DNA of 64,000 nt, taken from the NCBI RefSeq assembly GCF_006494715.1, contig NZ_CP041151.1:2356001-2420000 (forward strand), given 5' to 3'. Origin of the DNA: Shewanella sp. SNU WT4. GTDB taxonomy: Bacteria; Pseudomonadota; Gammaproteobacteria; Enterobacterales; Shewanellaceae. The notes below the pieces were generated by a model, which was given only the letters and a program-made list of their open reading frames with translations, did no database searches and was not told the origin of the DNA. Both the position numbers and the translations under genes were made by a program. Positions 17,102-25,771 of this stretch are shown here, one piece after another (the first letter of the stretch is position 1; every line of letters begins with the position of its first letter).

Positions 17102-18151
17102 TTAAGCTGCATTTATTACGCCTTCTATTGGTGCTTTATCTGGGTTTAGGGTCACGGCTCCAACCGCCTCACAATTTCTCACGTCTTTAGACCAGCGCGT
17201 CGGTCTTCTTGCCTTTGCCGCTTCAAGCACTTCCTTACGCTTGGCTAAAATCGCGTTATCTAGCTGAGCATGACGTTGTCCTGGTGAGACAAAATTGAGC
17301 TGGCTGTGTTTATGCTCATCGTTGTACCACTTCACAAACTTCTCAACCCATTCTCTTGCGCCAGCTAAACTGCTAAAACCCGATTTTGGCCACTGTGGTC
17401 GGTATTTTAAGGTTTTAAATAATGACTCTGAAAAGGGGTTGTCGTTACTCACCCGCGGCCGACTTAATGATGCCGTAATACCGAGTTCTTCTAGCTTGGC
17501 TTTCATGGTCAGTGACTTCATCGGCGCCCCATTATCAGAGTGCAGCACTAATGGCGTATTAAAACATTGCTCGCGTAACATGCAGCGTTGGATTAGCGCG
17601 GCTGCGTACTCACCGCATTCTTGTTCGTGAACTTCGTAACCCACTATTTTTCTACTGTAAATATCTTCAAACATGTACAGATAATAAAACTGGCCTTTGA
17701 CGGTTGAAGCCAAATAAGTGATGTCCCACGACCACACTTGATTGGGCCCATCAGCCTGATAACTTAACGGTTTGCTTCGATTTACAGCAATCTGGGTGCG
17801 ACCACGATGATTAAGTTGATTATTGGCATGTAATACTCTGTAAAAGCTTGATTCTGAGGCGATATAAATTCCGCTATCTAATAATGTCGGCACAATTTGC
17901 GACGGTGGTAAGCTGGCATACTCCTCTTGATTACACACACTTAATATCTGTTGTCGCTCATGTGCTTCGAGTTTATTTGCCGGTTCTGGTCGAGCCGCTA
18001 TTGGTCTTAAATCGGCTTGCACTTGGCCTGCTCGATACCAACGTCGATAAGTGCGTTTACTGAGTCCAGTTTCAGCACAAGCCTTGTAAAGGCGAGCACC
18101 ATTGGTATACGCCTCTTGAATTAAGGCAATCAATTCTATGCGCTCAGGCAA
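17102..18151 (-). CDS. IS3-family transposase OrfB (element 1)
   Basis: This is the DDE integrase half of an IS3-type transposase. The triad is visible as D in SWDITYL, D in HSDNGAPMKS and E in NPFSESLFKTLKY. Residues 1-40 carry a helix-turn-helix (LSKRTYRRWYRAG). The frame opens with TTG but is probably made as a fusion with OrfA by -1 frameshifting at A_AAA_AAG (18196-18202). The -1 frame is open from there into this gene. The element looks intact and could be active. Confidence 0.9.
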   Translation of the reverse strand: MPERIELIALIQEAYTNGARLYKACAETGLSKRTYRRWYRAGQVQADLRPIAARPEPANKLEAHERQQILSVCNQEEYASLPPSQIVPTLLDSGIYIASESSFYRVLHANNQLNHRGRTQIAVNRSKPLSYQADGPNQVWSWDITYLASTVKGQFYYLYMFEDIYSRKIVGYEVHEQECGEYAAALIQRCMLREQCFNTPLVLHSDNGAPMKSLTMKAKLEELGITASLSRPRVSNDNPFSESLFKTLKYRPQWPKSGFSSLAGAREWVEKFVKWYNDEHKHSQLNFVSPGQRHAQLDNAILAKRKEVLEAAKARRPTRWSKDVRNCEAVGAVTLNPDKAPIEGVINAA

Positions 18152-18156
18152 GGGAG

Positions 18157-18657
18157 TTAGCTCTCCTCGCTGTCGTCCCCCCAGAGCGCATTGAGCTTTT
18201 TTCTGAGCACCAGTAACGCTGCAGCTTCAGCCAGGGCTTTCTCCTTGTAGCGCAATTCTCGTTGCAATGATTTGATTTCGGCTCTGTCAGCCTTGGCCTG
18301 CTGTTTAATGGTTTTGGTTTGTACTTCTGAGGTTTGAAAACCAGCTAAACAATCCTGTTTCCACTGCTGTACTTGTTCGCGGAACAAGCCTTTTTCACGG
18401 CAATACTGACTTAACTCGGCTTCCGATAGCGGGGCTGTTTCAATGAGTACCGCAAACTTAGCTTCAGCTGACCAGTCATCAGTTGTTAATGTTTTACCTG
18501 GCACGGGGCGACCTTCTTTTCTGACAATATCTCGCCAATGATACAAGGTTTGCACCGCAATGCCTTCTTCCCGAGCAACCTCTGCGACCGTTAAATTGTG
18601 AGGCGGTAATAATTTTTTAAGGATCGCCTCTTTACGCTCTGGTGAATACCGAGCCAT
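18157..18657 (-). CDS. IS3-family transposase OrfA (element 1)
   Basis: The 166-residue protein has a helix-turn-helix (LTVAEVAREEGIAVQTLYHWR) and a C-terminal coiled-coil/leucine-zipper-like stretch (ADRAEIKSLQRELRYKEKAL). It ends just after a canonical slippery heptamer A_AAA_AAG, so it should serve both as the free OrfA regulator and as the N-terminus of the OrfAB transposase. Confidence 0.9.
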   Translation of the reverse strand: MARYSPERKEAILKKLLPPHNLTVAEVAREEGIAVQTLYHWRDIVRKEGRPVPGKTLTTDDWSAEAKFAVLIETAPLSEAELSQYCREKGLFREQVQQWKQDCLAGFQTSEVQTKTIKQQAKADRAEIKSLQRELRYKEKALAEAAALLVLRKKLNALWGDDSEES

Positions 18658-18776
18658 ATCGTTCTCTTTTGCCGCACCCTGTCTTTAAAAATAATGATTA
18701 TTTAAGGGTGACAACAATCCTGACACAGGGGGGGATCAACTGCCGTCGATTTAATTGTAACCATCCCTTATATAGA

Positions 18777-19592
18777 TCATATTTTAAGAGAGTTTTCCTC
18801 ATTTAATCGCTCATACATCTTGGGCGGTAGATCGTTCAGTGATTCATGTGGCCGATCATAATTATATTCTTCAAGCCAACTATCTGTGATTTCCCTAACT
18901 TCAGTCAAGCTATTGAACAAATAGCAGTCTAATACTTCATTTCGATAAGTCCGGTTAAATCGTTCAATAAATGCATTTTGAGTTGGCTTACCAGGCTTAA
19001 TAAAGTCTAACTTGATACCGTGTTGTTCGGCCCACATCTCAAGTGCATGTGAGATAAACTCTGGCCCATTATCTTGTCTTAAGCGCTTTGGGTAACCACG
19101 ATAGGCTGCGATTCTATCCAGCACTCGTATGACCCGTTGCGCTGGTAAGCTTAAGTCCACTTCTATCGCTAAAGCTTCACGATGGTAGTCATCAATCACA
19201 TTAAAAGTTCTGAACGACTTTCCTGAAAACAAGTTATCGCTCATAAAATCCATTGACCAGCATTCATTTGCCTTTACAGGAACGGCTAGTGGCTCTGGCT
19301 CACGTGAGGGTAAACGTTTTTTGCCTTTACGTCGTAAGTTAAGTTTTAAACCACAATAAACGCGATACACACGTTTATGATTCCATTTATGACCAAGTAA
19401 GCGTAACCGTTTAAATATCTTTCGAAAACCATAAGCCCTATGCTTCTCTGCGATGCCTGATACGGCCTCAATGATGTCATTATCATCGATACGCTTGAGT
19501 TGGTAATAAAATGTGCAACGACTAATACTTAGCGCATCACAAGCCAACACAACACCTAGGCCAAATTCATTAATGGCATAGTGGGCTAACAC
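18777..19592 (-). CDS. IS3-family transposase OrfB (element 2)
   Basis: This 271-residue DDE integrase has D in SMDFMSDNL, D in RQDNGPEFIS and E in NAFIERFNRTYRNEVL, the form typical of the IS407/IS511 group. The GFRKIFKRLR and HKRVYRVY segments mark the usual N-terminal HTH_21 region. It is probably made by -1 frameshift from OrfA at A_AAA_AAG (19616-19622), because the shifted frame runs open through the TTG/ATG region into this gene. It looks complete. Confidence 0.92.
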   Translation of the reverse strand: MLAHYAINEFGLGVVLACDALSISRCTFYYQLKRIDDNDIIEAVSGIAEKHRAYGFRKIFKRLRLLGHKWNHKRVYRVYCGLKLNLRRKGKKRLPSREPEPLAVPVKANECWSMDFMSDNLFSGKSFRTFNVIDDYHREALAIEVDLSLPAQRVIRVLDRIAAYRGYPKRLRQDNGPEFISHALEMWAEQHGIKLDFIKPGKPTQNAFIERFNRTYRNEVLDCYLFNSLTEVREITDSWLEEYNYDRPHESLNDLPPKMYERLNEENSLKI

Positions 19593-19609
19593 CTTCCGCT
19601 CTGCTGGCT

Positions 19610-19879
19610 TTATAGCTTTTTTTCAACAATGTCTTTTAACGCCATGTTTTGCAAACTGACATCTGCAAACATCTTTTTAAGCTTGGTATTTTCGGCTTCT
19701 AATTCACGCATACGGGTTAAATCAGAGGCTTGCATCCCACCGTATTTCGATTTCCATTTGTAATAGGTACTTTGACCAACATTATGTTTGCGGCATAACT
19801 CAGGCACAGTAAGGGCGCCTGATTCACCTTCTTTGAGGATGTTGATGATTTGGCTTTCTGTAAAACGTGTCTTTTTCAT
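19610..19879 (-). CDS. IS3-family transposase OrfA (element 2)
   Basis: An 89-residue helix-turn-helix protein (RFTESQIINILKEGE, LCRKHNVGQSTYYKWKSKYGG) with a short leucine-rich coiled coil (MRELEAENTKLKKM). The ATG at 19879 is preferred because a GGAG box lies ten bases upstream. The frame stops right after the slippery heptamer used to make the fused transposase. Confidence 0.9.
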   Translation of the reverse strand: MKKTRFTESQIINILKEGESGALTVPELCRKHNVGQSTYYKWKSKYGGMQASDLTRMRELEAENTKLKKMFADVSLQNMALKDIVEKKL

Positions 19880-19951
19880 GTGATTCTCCATTTGGTTTAG
19901 TGTAAATGGAAAACTCTATTTAAAACATTCTGATTTTAAGGGAGGGTTACA

Positions 19952-20900
19952 TAATGATTTGCTTTGGCGCTTCATTAAAGCTGGACACATTGAACGTAAC
20001 CTATTTTGTGCAACAAGCGAAGGCGTACCACAAGGTGGTGTAATTTCTCCGTTATTGTCAAACATAATGCTTAATGAGTTCGATCAATATTTGGATAAAT
20101 GTTACTTGAGCAAGAAAGCCCGTAAAGACCGCTGGTACTGGAACCACAGTATCAAAATCAAGCGAAAACCTGCGGTTGAGGAAAACAGACAATGGAAACC
20201 TGCCGTTGCTTATTGCCGTTATGCTGATGACTTTCTAGTGATTGTCAAAGGCAATAAACAACAAGCAGAGGCAATTCGTGACCAATGTCGACACTTCCTA
20301 GAAGGTAAGCTGCAACTCACGTTAAATATGGATAAAACTCATATTACACATGTGAATGACGGTTTTATATTTCTCGGACATAGGATCATTCGAAAGCGTG
20401 GACCTAAGGGAAATATGCGAGTGGTGACTGGTATTCCAAACGGTAAAGCCAAAGCATTTTCTCATTCATTGAGTCAGGCTTTATCAGGGGATCATAGCTG
20501 TAGCAAGATAGACAAAGTGGAACAACTCAATCGCAAACTTAAGGGTTGGGCACAATTTTATCGACATACTGATTACACCGCGAAAGTTTACAGCAAAATT
20601 GATCGTATTATTTTCTGGAAACTCGCTAAGTGGTTGGCTAGAAAATATCGTTGTTCTATTAAATCGTTAATGATGACATGGATCAAACGTCCAACACCAA
20701 ATCAGGCAACGACATGGGTGTTATTTGGTAAAAGCAATCGTGGAAATTTATGTGGCGCGTCACTATTTAGATTAGTGAGTAGCCCTAAATTACCCTTTAG
20801 ATGGCGATCACCAGAAGCAAACTCCTACCTCAGAGATGAAATTAGAAATACTGTCACGTCTCGCTATAGCGATGTTGCCATGGCTGTTAGCCACAATTAA
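19952..20900 (+). pseudogene. ltrA: Group II intron reverse transcriptase/maturase, 5'-truncated
   Basis: The reading contains the RT motifs SEGVPQGGVISPLLSN and YCRYADDFLVIV. A maturase/thumb region follows (LNRKLKGWAQFYRHTD) and the C-terminal RYRCSIKSLM segment. There is no HNH nuclease block. The N-terminal RT motifs and intron domains I-IV are missing: IS element 2 abuts at 19951 and element 1 lies 30 bases further left. The intron is therefore dead for splicing and mobility in cis. Confidence 0.88.
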
Positions 20901-20990
20901 GCGGAGAGCCGTATGCGCTGAAAGGTGCACGTACGGTTCGGAGAGGAGAAGCAGAGAAATAGTTCGACTACGCTCTGCCTCTTACTCTAC
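20901..20990 (+). ncRNA. Group II intron domains V and VI (3' end)
   Basis: Right after the maturase stop, GAGCCGTATGCGCTGAAAGG (from 20905) begins a typical domain V hairpin closing at CGTACGGTTC. A domain VI-like stem follows (GAGAAGCAGAG paired with CTCTGCCTCTT). The 3' splice boundary is placed near 20990, after which IS3 transposase coding resumes. Confidence 0.8.
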
Positions 20991-21461
20991 TAAAGACAGG
21001 TGAAGGCTGGATGTATTTGGCGGTGGTGATGGATTTATATTCACGCCGGATTGTGGGGTGGCACATAGACAAACGCATGACCACGGATTTGATATCTAAG
21101 GCATTAATGAAAGCTTACAACCTGCGCCGACCGGCAAGAGGGTTGGTATTTCACAGTGACCGAGGCTCGCAATATACCAGTAAGCAATTCGGTAGGCTGC
21201 TCTCGAGTTATGGTATCCGAGCCAGCATGGGTGATGTTGGCGCGTGTTGGGATAATGCCGTTGTTGAGCGTTTCTTTGGTAGCTTAAAACACGATTGGAT
21301 TTTTAAGGTTAGTCAACCAACAAATGAGTTTATGAAGTCGGATGTGGCCGCTTATATGAGGTATTACAACTTAGAGCGCCTTCATTCAGCTAATAATGAT
21401 TTATCACCAGTAGAGTTTGAAAATTCTCAACAAAAGTGTCCAGTTTGAGTTGACCAGTACA
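20991..21461 (+). pseudogene. IS3-family OrfB C-terminal half, interrupted by the group II intron
   Basis: From the intron boundary the frame reads KTGEGWMYLAVVMDLYSRRI, then HSDRGSQYTS (second Asp) and DNAVVERFFGSLKHDW (Glu). It finishes with a complete C-terminus at 21448. The right terminal sequence runs to ~21461 (TTGACCAGTACA), where it joins the IS256-type transposase. The first half of OrfB, OrfA and the left end are gone. It is a 3' exon remnant and non-functional. Confidence 0.85.
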
Positions 21462-22003
21462 GTGTAAACGGCTTTACTGACGTAACGCCCATCCTCTTTG
21501 ACTTTATAATGTATCGCATCAAGCCAAACGATAGGATAATGGCTATCTAATGGGCGCTGTTGCCACGCTTTAAGTTCGGGGATGAGTTTATCAGTGATAG
21601 CACTGACTGTTGCGTTAGATACATTGATCCCATACATATCTTCAACATGTTGATTAATATCGCGATAGCTCATACCTATACTGAACATCGATAACACTTT
21701 ACGTTCGATTTCATCGGTTAGCGTAGTTTGATTTTTCTTAATCAACTGAGGTTCAAAAGTGCCATTGCGGTCTCTAGGGGTGTCTAACTCAAAGTTACCG
21801 GACGGATGCTTAATGGTCTTAGGGGTTTTGCCATTTTTACGATTAGGCAGAGGATCATGCGCTAAATGCTGCTCAAGCTCAGCCTGGAGACCCGCTTCAG
21901 TGAGTTGCTTGATCAGTGGACCAAGAATGCTGTCTTTACCTGTGAGGCTTTTACCTGACTGCAGATCTTTAAGGGCTTGTTCGAAGTTAAAAGGTTGGGT
22001 CAT
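21462..22003 (-). pseudogene. IS256-family (Mutator) transposase, 3'-truncated
   Basis: The first ~180 residues of a Mutator-family transposase are present from the ATG at 22003. They include MSYRDINQHVEDMYGINVS and the first catalytic segment VWLDAIHYKVKEDG. The frame then runs into foreign IS3 sequence and stops at 21404, so two of the three catalytic acidic residues are missing. It is nearly identical to the start of the copy at 63592, with rare differences such as Gly versus Ala in the EA(G/A)LQ segment. Confidence 0.88.
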
Positions 22004-22054
22004 GTGTCATTCCTGTTTTTGAATATTTTACTGAAATGACACAGAATTATGAAC
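21462..22054 (-). mobile_element. IS256-family element, truncated copy
   Basis: Only the 5' part of the element remains, reading leftwards from its end (GTAGTGTTCATAATTCTGTG on the minus strand at ~22054). The same end and 5' sequence appear in plus orientation at 63537. The IS3 remnant at 20991-21461 cuts the element. Confidence 0.85.
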
Positions 22055-22803
22055 ACTACCTTATAAAACATCTCAATGTATTGAAAAATATTTAACCTAG
22101 CTTCTTCTTGTGTTTTGAACTGAATACGTCTGACTTTCTCTTTCTTTAAGTTACTGAAAAAGCTTTCTGCGACAGCATTATCCCAACAATTTCCACGCCG
22201 GCTCATGCTTTGCTCAATATTTAATGTCGCCAGTAATTTCTTGTATCGACGACTCGTGTATTGGCTGCCTTGATCAGAATGAAGCCTAACTGTGTTAGTT
22301 GGTTTTCGCCGCCAGTAAGCCATCGTTAACGCATCGAGCACTAAATCATCTGTCATTCGATTCGACATCGACCAACCGACAATGTTCCTGGCATACAAAT
22401 CCATGGCGACAGCCAAAAACAAGAACCCTTGGTGCGTGTGAATATAGGTAATATCGCTTACCCACCACTGATTAGGCTCTGCAACGTTAAACACTCTCTT
22501 AAGCTGATTCGGCGCAGCGGTGTGAATATCTCCGCCATAGTGCACTTTGGGTTTTTTATACCCTCGTTGCGCACTGATCTTTGCACGCTGCATTAACCTC
22601 AACACGCGGTCACGGCCACACTTAATGTTCGCCTCAACCAAATCAAGATGGATATTACGATAACCGTAATGTCCACCGTTTTCTAACCAAGATTGTTTGA
22701 TGCGATCTGTTAGTTTTTTATCACTAATATCACGCTGACTATTGGGCGCTTTTAGCCGTTCATAGTTGCCACTGGGATGCGTGTTCATCGTTTGGCACAG
22801 CAA
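22055..22803 (-). pseudogene. IS3-family OrfB (element 4), C-terminus removed by IS256
   Basis: An IS150-like integrase with D in VSDITYIH, D in LHSDQGSQYTS and E in NAVAESFFSNLKKE is present up to FQYIEMFY. There the IS256 end begins and replaces the closing NPxRRH segment with unrelated residues. All three catalytic residues are retained. Loss of the conserved C-terminus and of the left terminal repeat should make the element immobile. Confidence 0.85.
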
Positions 22804-22832
22804 ACGAACTGGATAAGTCTCACTTCGAGATT

Positions 22833-23129
22833 TTATGAACGGCTAACGTTCTTTGACTCGACGGCAAAGAACACCGCGGCCTCCTTTAGGATATCCCTCT
22901 CCTGTTGCACACGTTTTAATTCACGCTGAAGCTGAGCTATTTGAGTGTGTAAATCTTGTTCATTTTCACGTTGTTTTGGGGGTTTTGAGAATGTTTTGGT
23001 CCAAACATATAAGGTTTTAGAACTGATCCCTAAACGCTCAGATACATCGTTGACAGAATAACCGTGCTTAATCACTTGATTGACGGCTTCTTGTTTAAAT
23101 TCATTGGTATAACGAGTGCCTTTACTCAT
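22833..23129 (-). CDS. IS3-family OrfA (element 4)
   Basis: A 98-residue helix-turn-helix protein (YTNEFKQEAVNQVIKHG, LGISSKTLYVWTKTF) with a C-terminal coiled coil. It is the partner of the truncated OrfB downstream, which lies in the -1 frame. I could not identify a clear slippery heptamer. The right end of the element should lie near 23150-23165, but I cannot fix it without the lost left end. Confidence 0.85.
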   Translation of the reverse strand: MSKGTRYTNEFKQEAVNQVIKHGYSVNDVSERLGISSKTLYVWTKTFSKPPKQRENEQDLHTQIAQLQRELKRVQQERDILKEAAVFFAVESKNVSRS

Positions 23130-23714
23130 GGTTGACCTCTTATGGTTTAAGTTACAATTTTTACCATGAAAAGTATCTACAAGTCTCAGGCCTTACCATA
23201 TTAGGTGTATTAGTTATTAGGTGTCTTAATTATTACACGACGGGATAGCCGTGGCTAAAAAATCAGCTATTCCCTTCATTTAGTTGCAATTCATCGAAGA
23301 ATTCTAAGAATTTTACCTTTCTACGAATAATCCACATTCTGCCGAGCAAAAACTGAGTGCAACCACGCCAGCTTTTGGAAAGTTTCGTAATGATGGCTGA
23401 CTTAGTTATTAGAACTCCCCGGCTAAACTTATCGCCTAACCTATTAATTTTATTGATAATAACCATTGCTTTTATATAGATATTCAAAAATACAAGCTAA
23501 GTTTATGTTTTTAAATGGTAAATACTACAGTCCGTTAAAACTCTTTACAGCCAAGGTTAATGGCATGTATTGTTTTTGTAAAGTTGTGTGAGGTGTAAAG
23601 AAAAATATTACTGGTATTAATATTGCTATATACGCCACGTTGCCTTCTTGGTGTGACATTAAAGTAGCATCAAGAATTAAAAATCTTATAACTACTAAAA
23701 AAGAGAGGTAAAAC
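23130..23714. other. Intergenic region between IS remnants and the protease gene
   Basis: No gene is supported. A hairpin (GGGATAGC ... GCTATTCCC, ~23241-23275) may be a terminator. Two minus-strand frames of 74 and 106 codons are AT-rich and resemble nothing I know; the second overlaps the protease start. The protease promoter should lie in 23500-23700. Confidence 0.5.
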
Positions 23715-25370
23715 ATGATCGGACACAAAATAAATAAAACGACACTTGCTTTATGTATAGCCATGGGCGCTTCATTTACTTCATCAGTTGCTTTGGCTGA
23801 TGTACAAAACAAAAGCACTGACGCTTTGGTTGTACCTAGCGACATGAGTTTAGACCCTTATGCAGGCTATTATTGGGGAACAAAACCAATTGCTGGTTTG
23901 CCACAAGTGATTGACCAAATTTGGACTGGTTATGTTAATTCAGCTAATGCTGGCGTAATTACCTATAACTTCCCTAAAGGAAAGCATTTAACAGGGCTTT
24001 ACAACAACCCTAAGTATGGTTTCACTGCTGGTGACGGCTTGAATGGCTTTTCAGAACTGCAAAAAGGGAGTGCCCGCAAAAGCATCCAATTGTGGGTTGA
24101 CTTAATTGCACCTCGCTTTTTAGAGCGTGGTAATCAAGGAGCGGATATTCAATTGGTTAACAGTGACGATCCTGGTCAAGCCTATGCGTACTACCCAGAA
24201 TACGGTTTTACCAATGCGAAAGGTTGGAAGTTTTTTGGTGATGTATTTGTTGCATCTCCTGATTTGAACTGGACCAATAATTGGCTAACCTTCGGTGGTT
24301 ACGGCGTCACAACTGTTATCCATGAAGTCGGTCACTCTTTAGGGTTAAGTCACCCAGGTAACTATAACGGTTCAGGTGCCATTGACTACGTAACCCAAGC
24401 TGATTACGCACAAGACAGCAAACAATATTCAATTATGTCTTACTGGAGTGAAGGCAATACATCTTTTCAACCATGGGGTCGAATCGTTGATTGGTCAACA
24501 GCATGGTTCTATAACAACCCACAAACGCCATTAGTGCATGATATTTTAGCCGTGCATCAAGCATATGGCGCCAACCCAAATACACGTAGTGATGATACTG
24601 TTTATGGTTGGAATTCAACCGCTGGCAATGAAGTTTATGATTTTTCTCAAAATTTATTCCCATGGTTGTCAATCTATGATGCTGGCGGTAACGACACCAT
24701 CGATATGTCTGGTGCCAATGCCAGTGTTTTCATTGATTTAACCCCAGGAGCATTCAGCTCCGGCGCTTCCGAGGTTCCAAGCGAAGCAGTAATCAATGCT
24801 AAAAGACAAGCAATTAATGACATGACAGGTATCTCTTTACCTATGGTAGCTGATGGTTATAGTGCTGGTAGAAATGCTCAAGTAACTGGTGCTCACGAGC
24901 CTGTTTTAGCCGCTGAAACAGATGTTAGCGGCCTAGGTGTTACATCACACGACAACCTTTCAATTGCATACGGTACTATTATCGAGAATTCAATTGGTTC
25001 AAGCAAGCGTGATTACTTAAAAGGTAACCACGTTGCTAACGTATTAACAGGTAACGACGGCGATGACGTATTAAACGGTTTTGCTGGCGCTGATACTTAT
25101 GTAGGTGGCGAAGGCGCAGATACATTTGTATTCTCTAACATCGAAGTAGGTGACATGATTGCTGACTTTGTTAGTGGTGAAGATATGATTGTATTATCAG
25201 CTACAGGCGTTTCATTTAGCTTTATCGATGGCGCTGAGTTCAGCCAAGTAGCGGGTGAACTTCGCTATACCGACGGTATGTTAATGGGTGATGTAGACGG
25301 TGACGGCGCTGCTGACTTATCTATTGACTTAAACGGTGCTGCACTTGCTGGTGCTGACTTAGCATTATAA
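23715..25370 (+). CDS. Serralysin-type (M10) secreted zinc metalloprotease with RTX C-terminus
   Basis: The ATG at 23715 follows GAGAGGT. Of 551 residues, 1-29 look like a Sec signal peptide cleaved after SVALA. The zinc site is HEVGHSLGLSH (His203), followed by the Met-turn YSIMSYWS near residue 240, typical of metzincin M10 proteases. From ~440 there are RTX-like glycine/aspartate repeats (TGNDGDDVLNGFAGADTYVG) of the Peptidase_M10_C domain, then calcium-binding-like acidic segments. Classical serralysins have no Sec signal and leave by a type I exporter. Having both is unusual, and no exporter genes are adjacent. Probably an extracellular or surface protease. Confidence 0.88.
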   Translation: MIGHKINKTTLALCIAMGASFTSSVALADVQNKSTDALVVPSDMSLDPYAGYYWGTKPIAGLPQVIDQIWTGYVNSANAGVITYNFPKGKHLTGLYNNPKYGFTAGDGLNGFSELQKGSARKSIQLWVDLIAPRFLERGNQGADIQLVNSDDPGQAYAYYPEYGFTNAKGWKFFGDVFVASPDLNWTNNWLTFGGYGVTTVIHEVGHSLGLSHPGNYNGSGAIDYVTQADYAQDSKQYSIMSYWSEGNTSFQPWGRIVDWSTAWFYNNPQTPLVHDILAVHQAYGANPNTRSDDTVYGWNSTAGNEVYDFSQNLFPWLSIYDAGGNDTIDMSGANASVFIDLTPGAFSSGASEVPSEAVINAKRQAINDMTGISLPMVADGYSAGRNAQVTGAHEPVLAAETDVSGLGVTSHDNLSIAYGTIIENSIGSSKRDYLKGNHVANVLTGNDGDDVLNGFAGADTYVGGEGADTFVFSNIEVGDMIADFVSGEDMIVLSATGVSFSFIDGAEFSQVAGELRYTDGMLMGDVDGDGAADLSIDLNGAALAGADLAL

Positions 25371-25388
25371 TTGTTTTGCCCTACCGCT

Positions 25389-25413
25389 AAAAAGGCTCCT
25401 TCTGGGGCCTTTT
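25389..25413 (+). terminator. Rho-independent terminator after the metalloprotease gene
   Basis: A hairpin AAAAGGCTCC/GGGGCCTTTT with a four-base loop lies 19 bases after the stop and ends in a T run. Confidence 0.75.
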
Positions 25414-25486
25414 ATTGTCTTAAGTGATCTGATCCAATACTTTTGGACACCACGCTAAGTGAGTAAAATGACTTAACGAGGTGAAT

Positions 25487-25771
25487 ATGACAATCAAAAA
25501 ACCCCGCAAGACCCACACTGCTGAATTTAAAACTGAAGCCCTGAAACTAGCCGAACGTGTCGGTGTTGCTGAAGCTGCTAGGCAGCTCAAAATCTACGAA
25601 TCACAACGTTATAACTGGCGCTCTGCCATTGAGAAGAAATCGACAACTAGCCAGCGCGAAGCCGAGCTTGCTGCTGAAGTTGCCAAGTTAAAACGCCTGT
25701 TAGCCGACCAAGCTGAGGATTTAGCCATCCTAAAAAAGGCGGCCACCTACTTCGCGAAGAATCAAAAGTAG
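25487..25771 (+). CDS. IS3-family OrfA (element 5)
   Basis: The ATG at 25487 is preceded by ACGAGGTGA. The product has a helix-turn-helix (HTAEFKTEALKLAERVG, AARQLKIYESQRYNWRS) and a leucine-rich coiled coil (EAELAAEVAKLKRLLADQAED). The -1 frame continues from its end into OrfB (EESKVERFEFML), as expected for frameshift fusion. Confidence 0.88.
   Translation: MTIKKPRKTHTAEFKTEALKLAERVGVAEAARQLKIYESQRYNWRSAIEKKSTTSQREAELAAEVAKLKRLLADQAEDLAILKKAATYFAKNQK

Larger units (their letters stand above)
17070..18725 (-). mobile_element. IS3-family insertion sequence (element 1)
   Basis: Imperfect terminal inverted repeats are visible: TCAAGATAGTTGTCACTCTT at the left end and, on the other strand, TCAGGATTGTTGTCACCCTT at the right end. 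Two transposase frames lie between. The element truncates the IS91 remnant on its left. Exact end bases are uncertain by a few positions, and no clear target duplication is seen. Confidence 0.75.
18756..19951 (-). mobile_element. IS3-family insertion sequence (element 2), IS407-like group
   Basis: The ends are inverted repeats: TGTAACCATCCCTTATAT at the left and, on the other strand, TGTAACCCTCCCTTAAAA at the right. The flanks share TAAT (18752-18755 and 19952-19955), a probable 4 bp target duplication. It sits at the 5' side of the group II intron reverse-transcriptase frame. Joining the flanks across one TAAT gives a continuous reading only for a few codons because element 1 lies just to the left. 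Confidence 0.85.

Noticed and set aside
23263..23845. Minus-strand frames of 74 and 106 codons upstream of the metalloprotease
   Set aside because: AT-rich, without family resemblance, and the longer one runs into the metalloprotease coding start.
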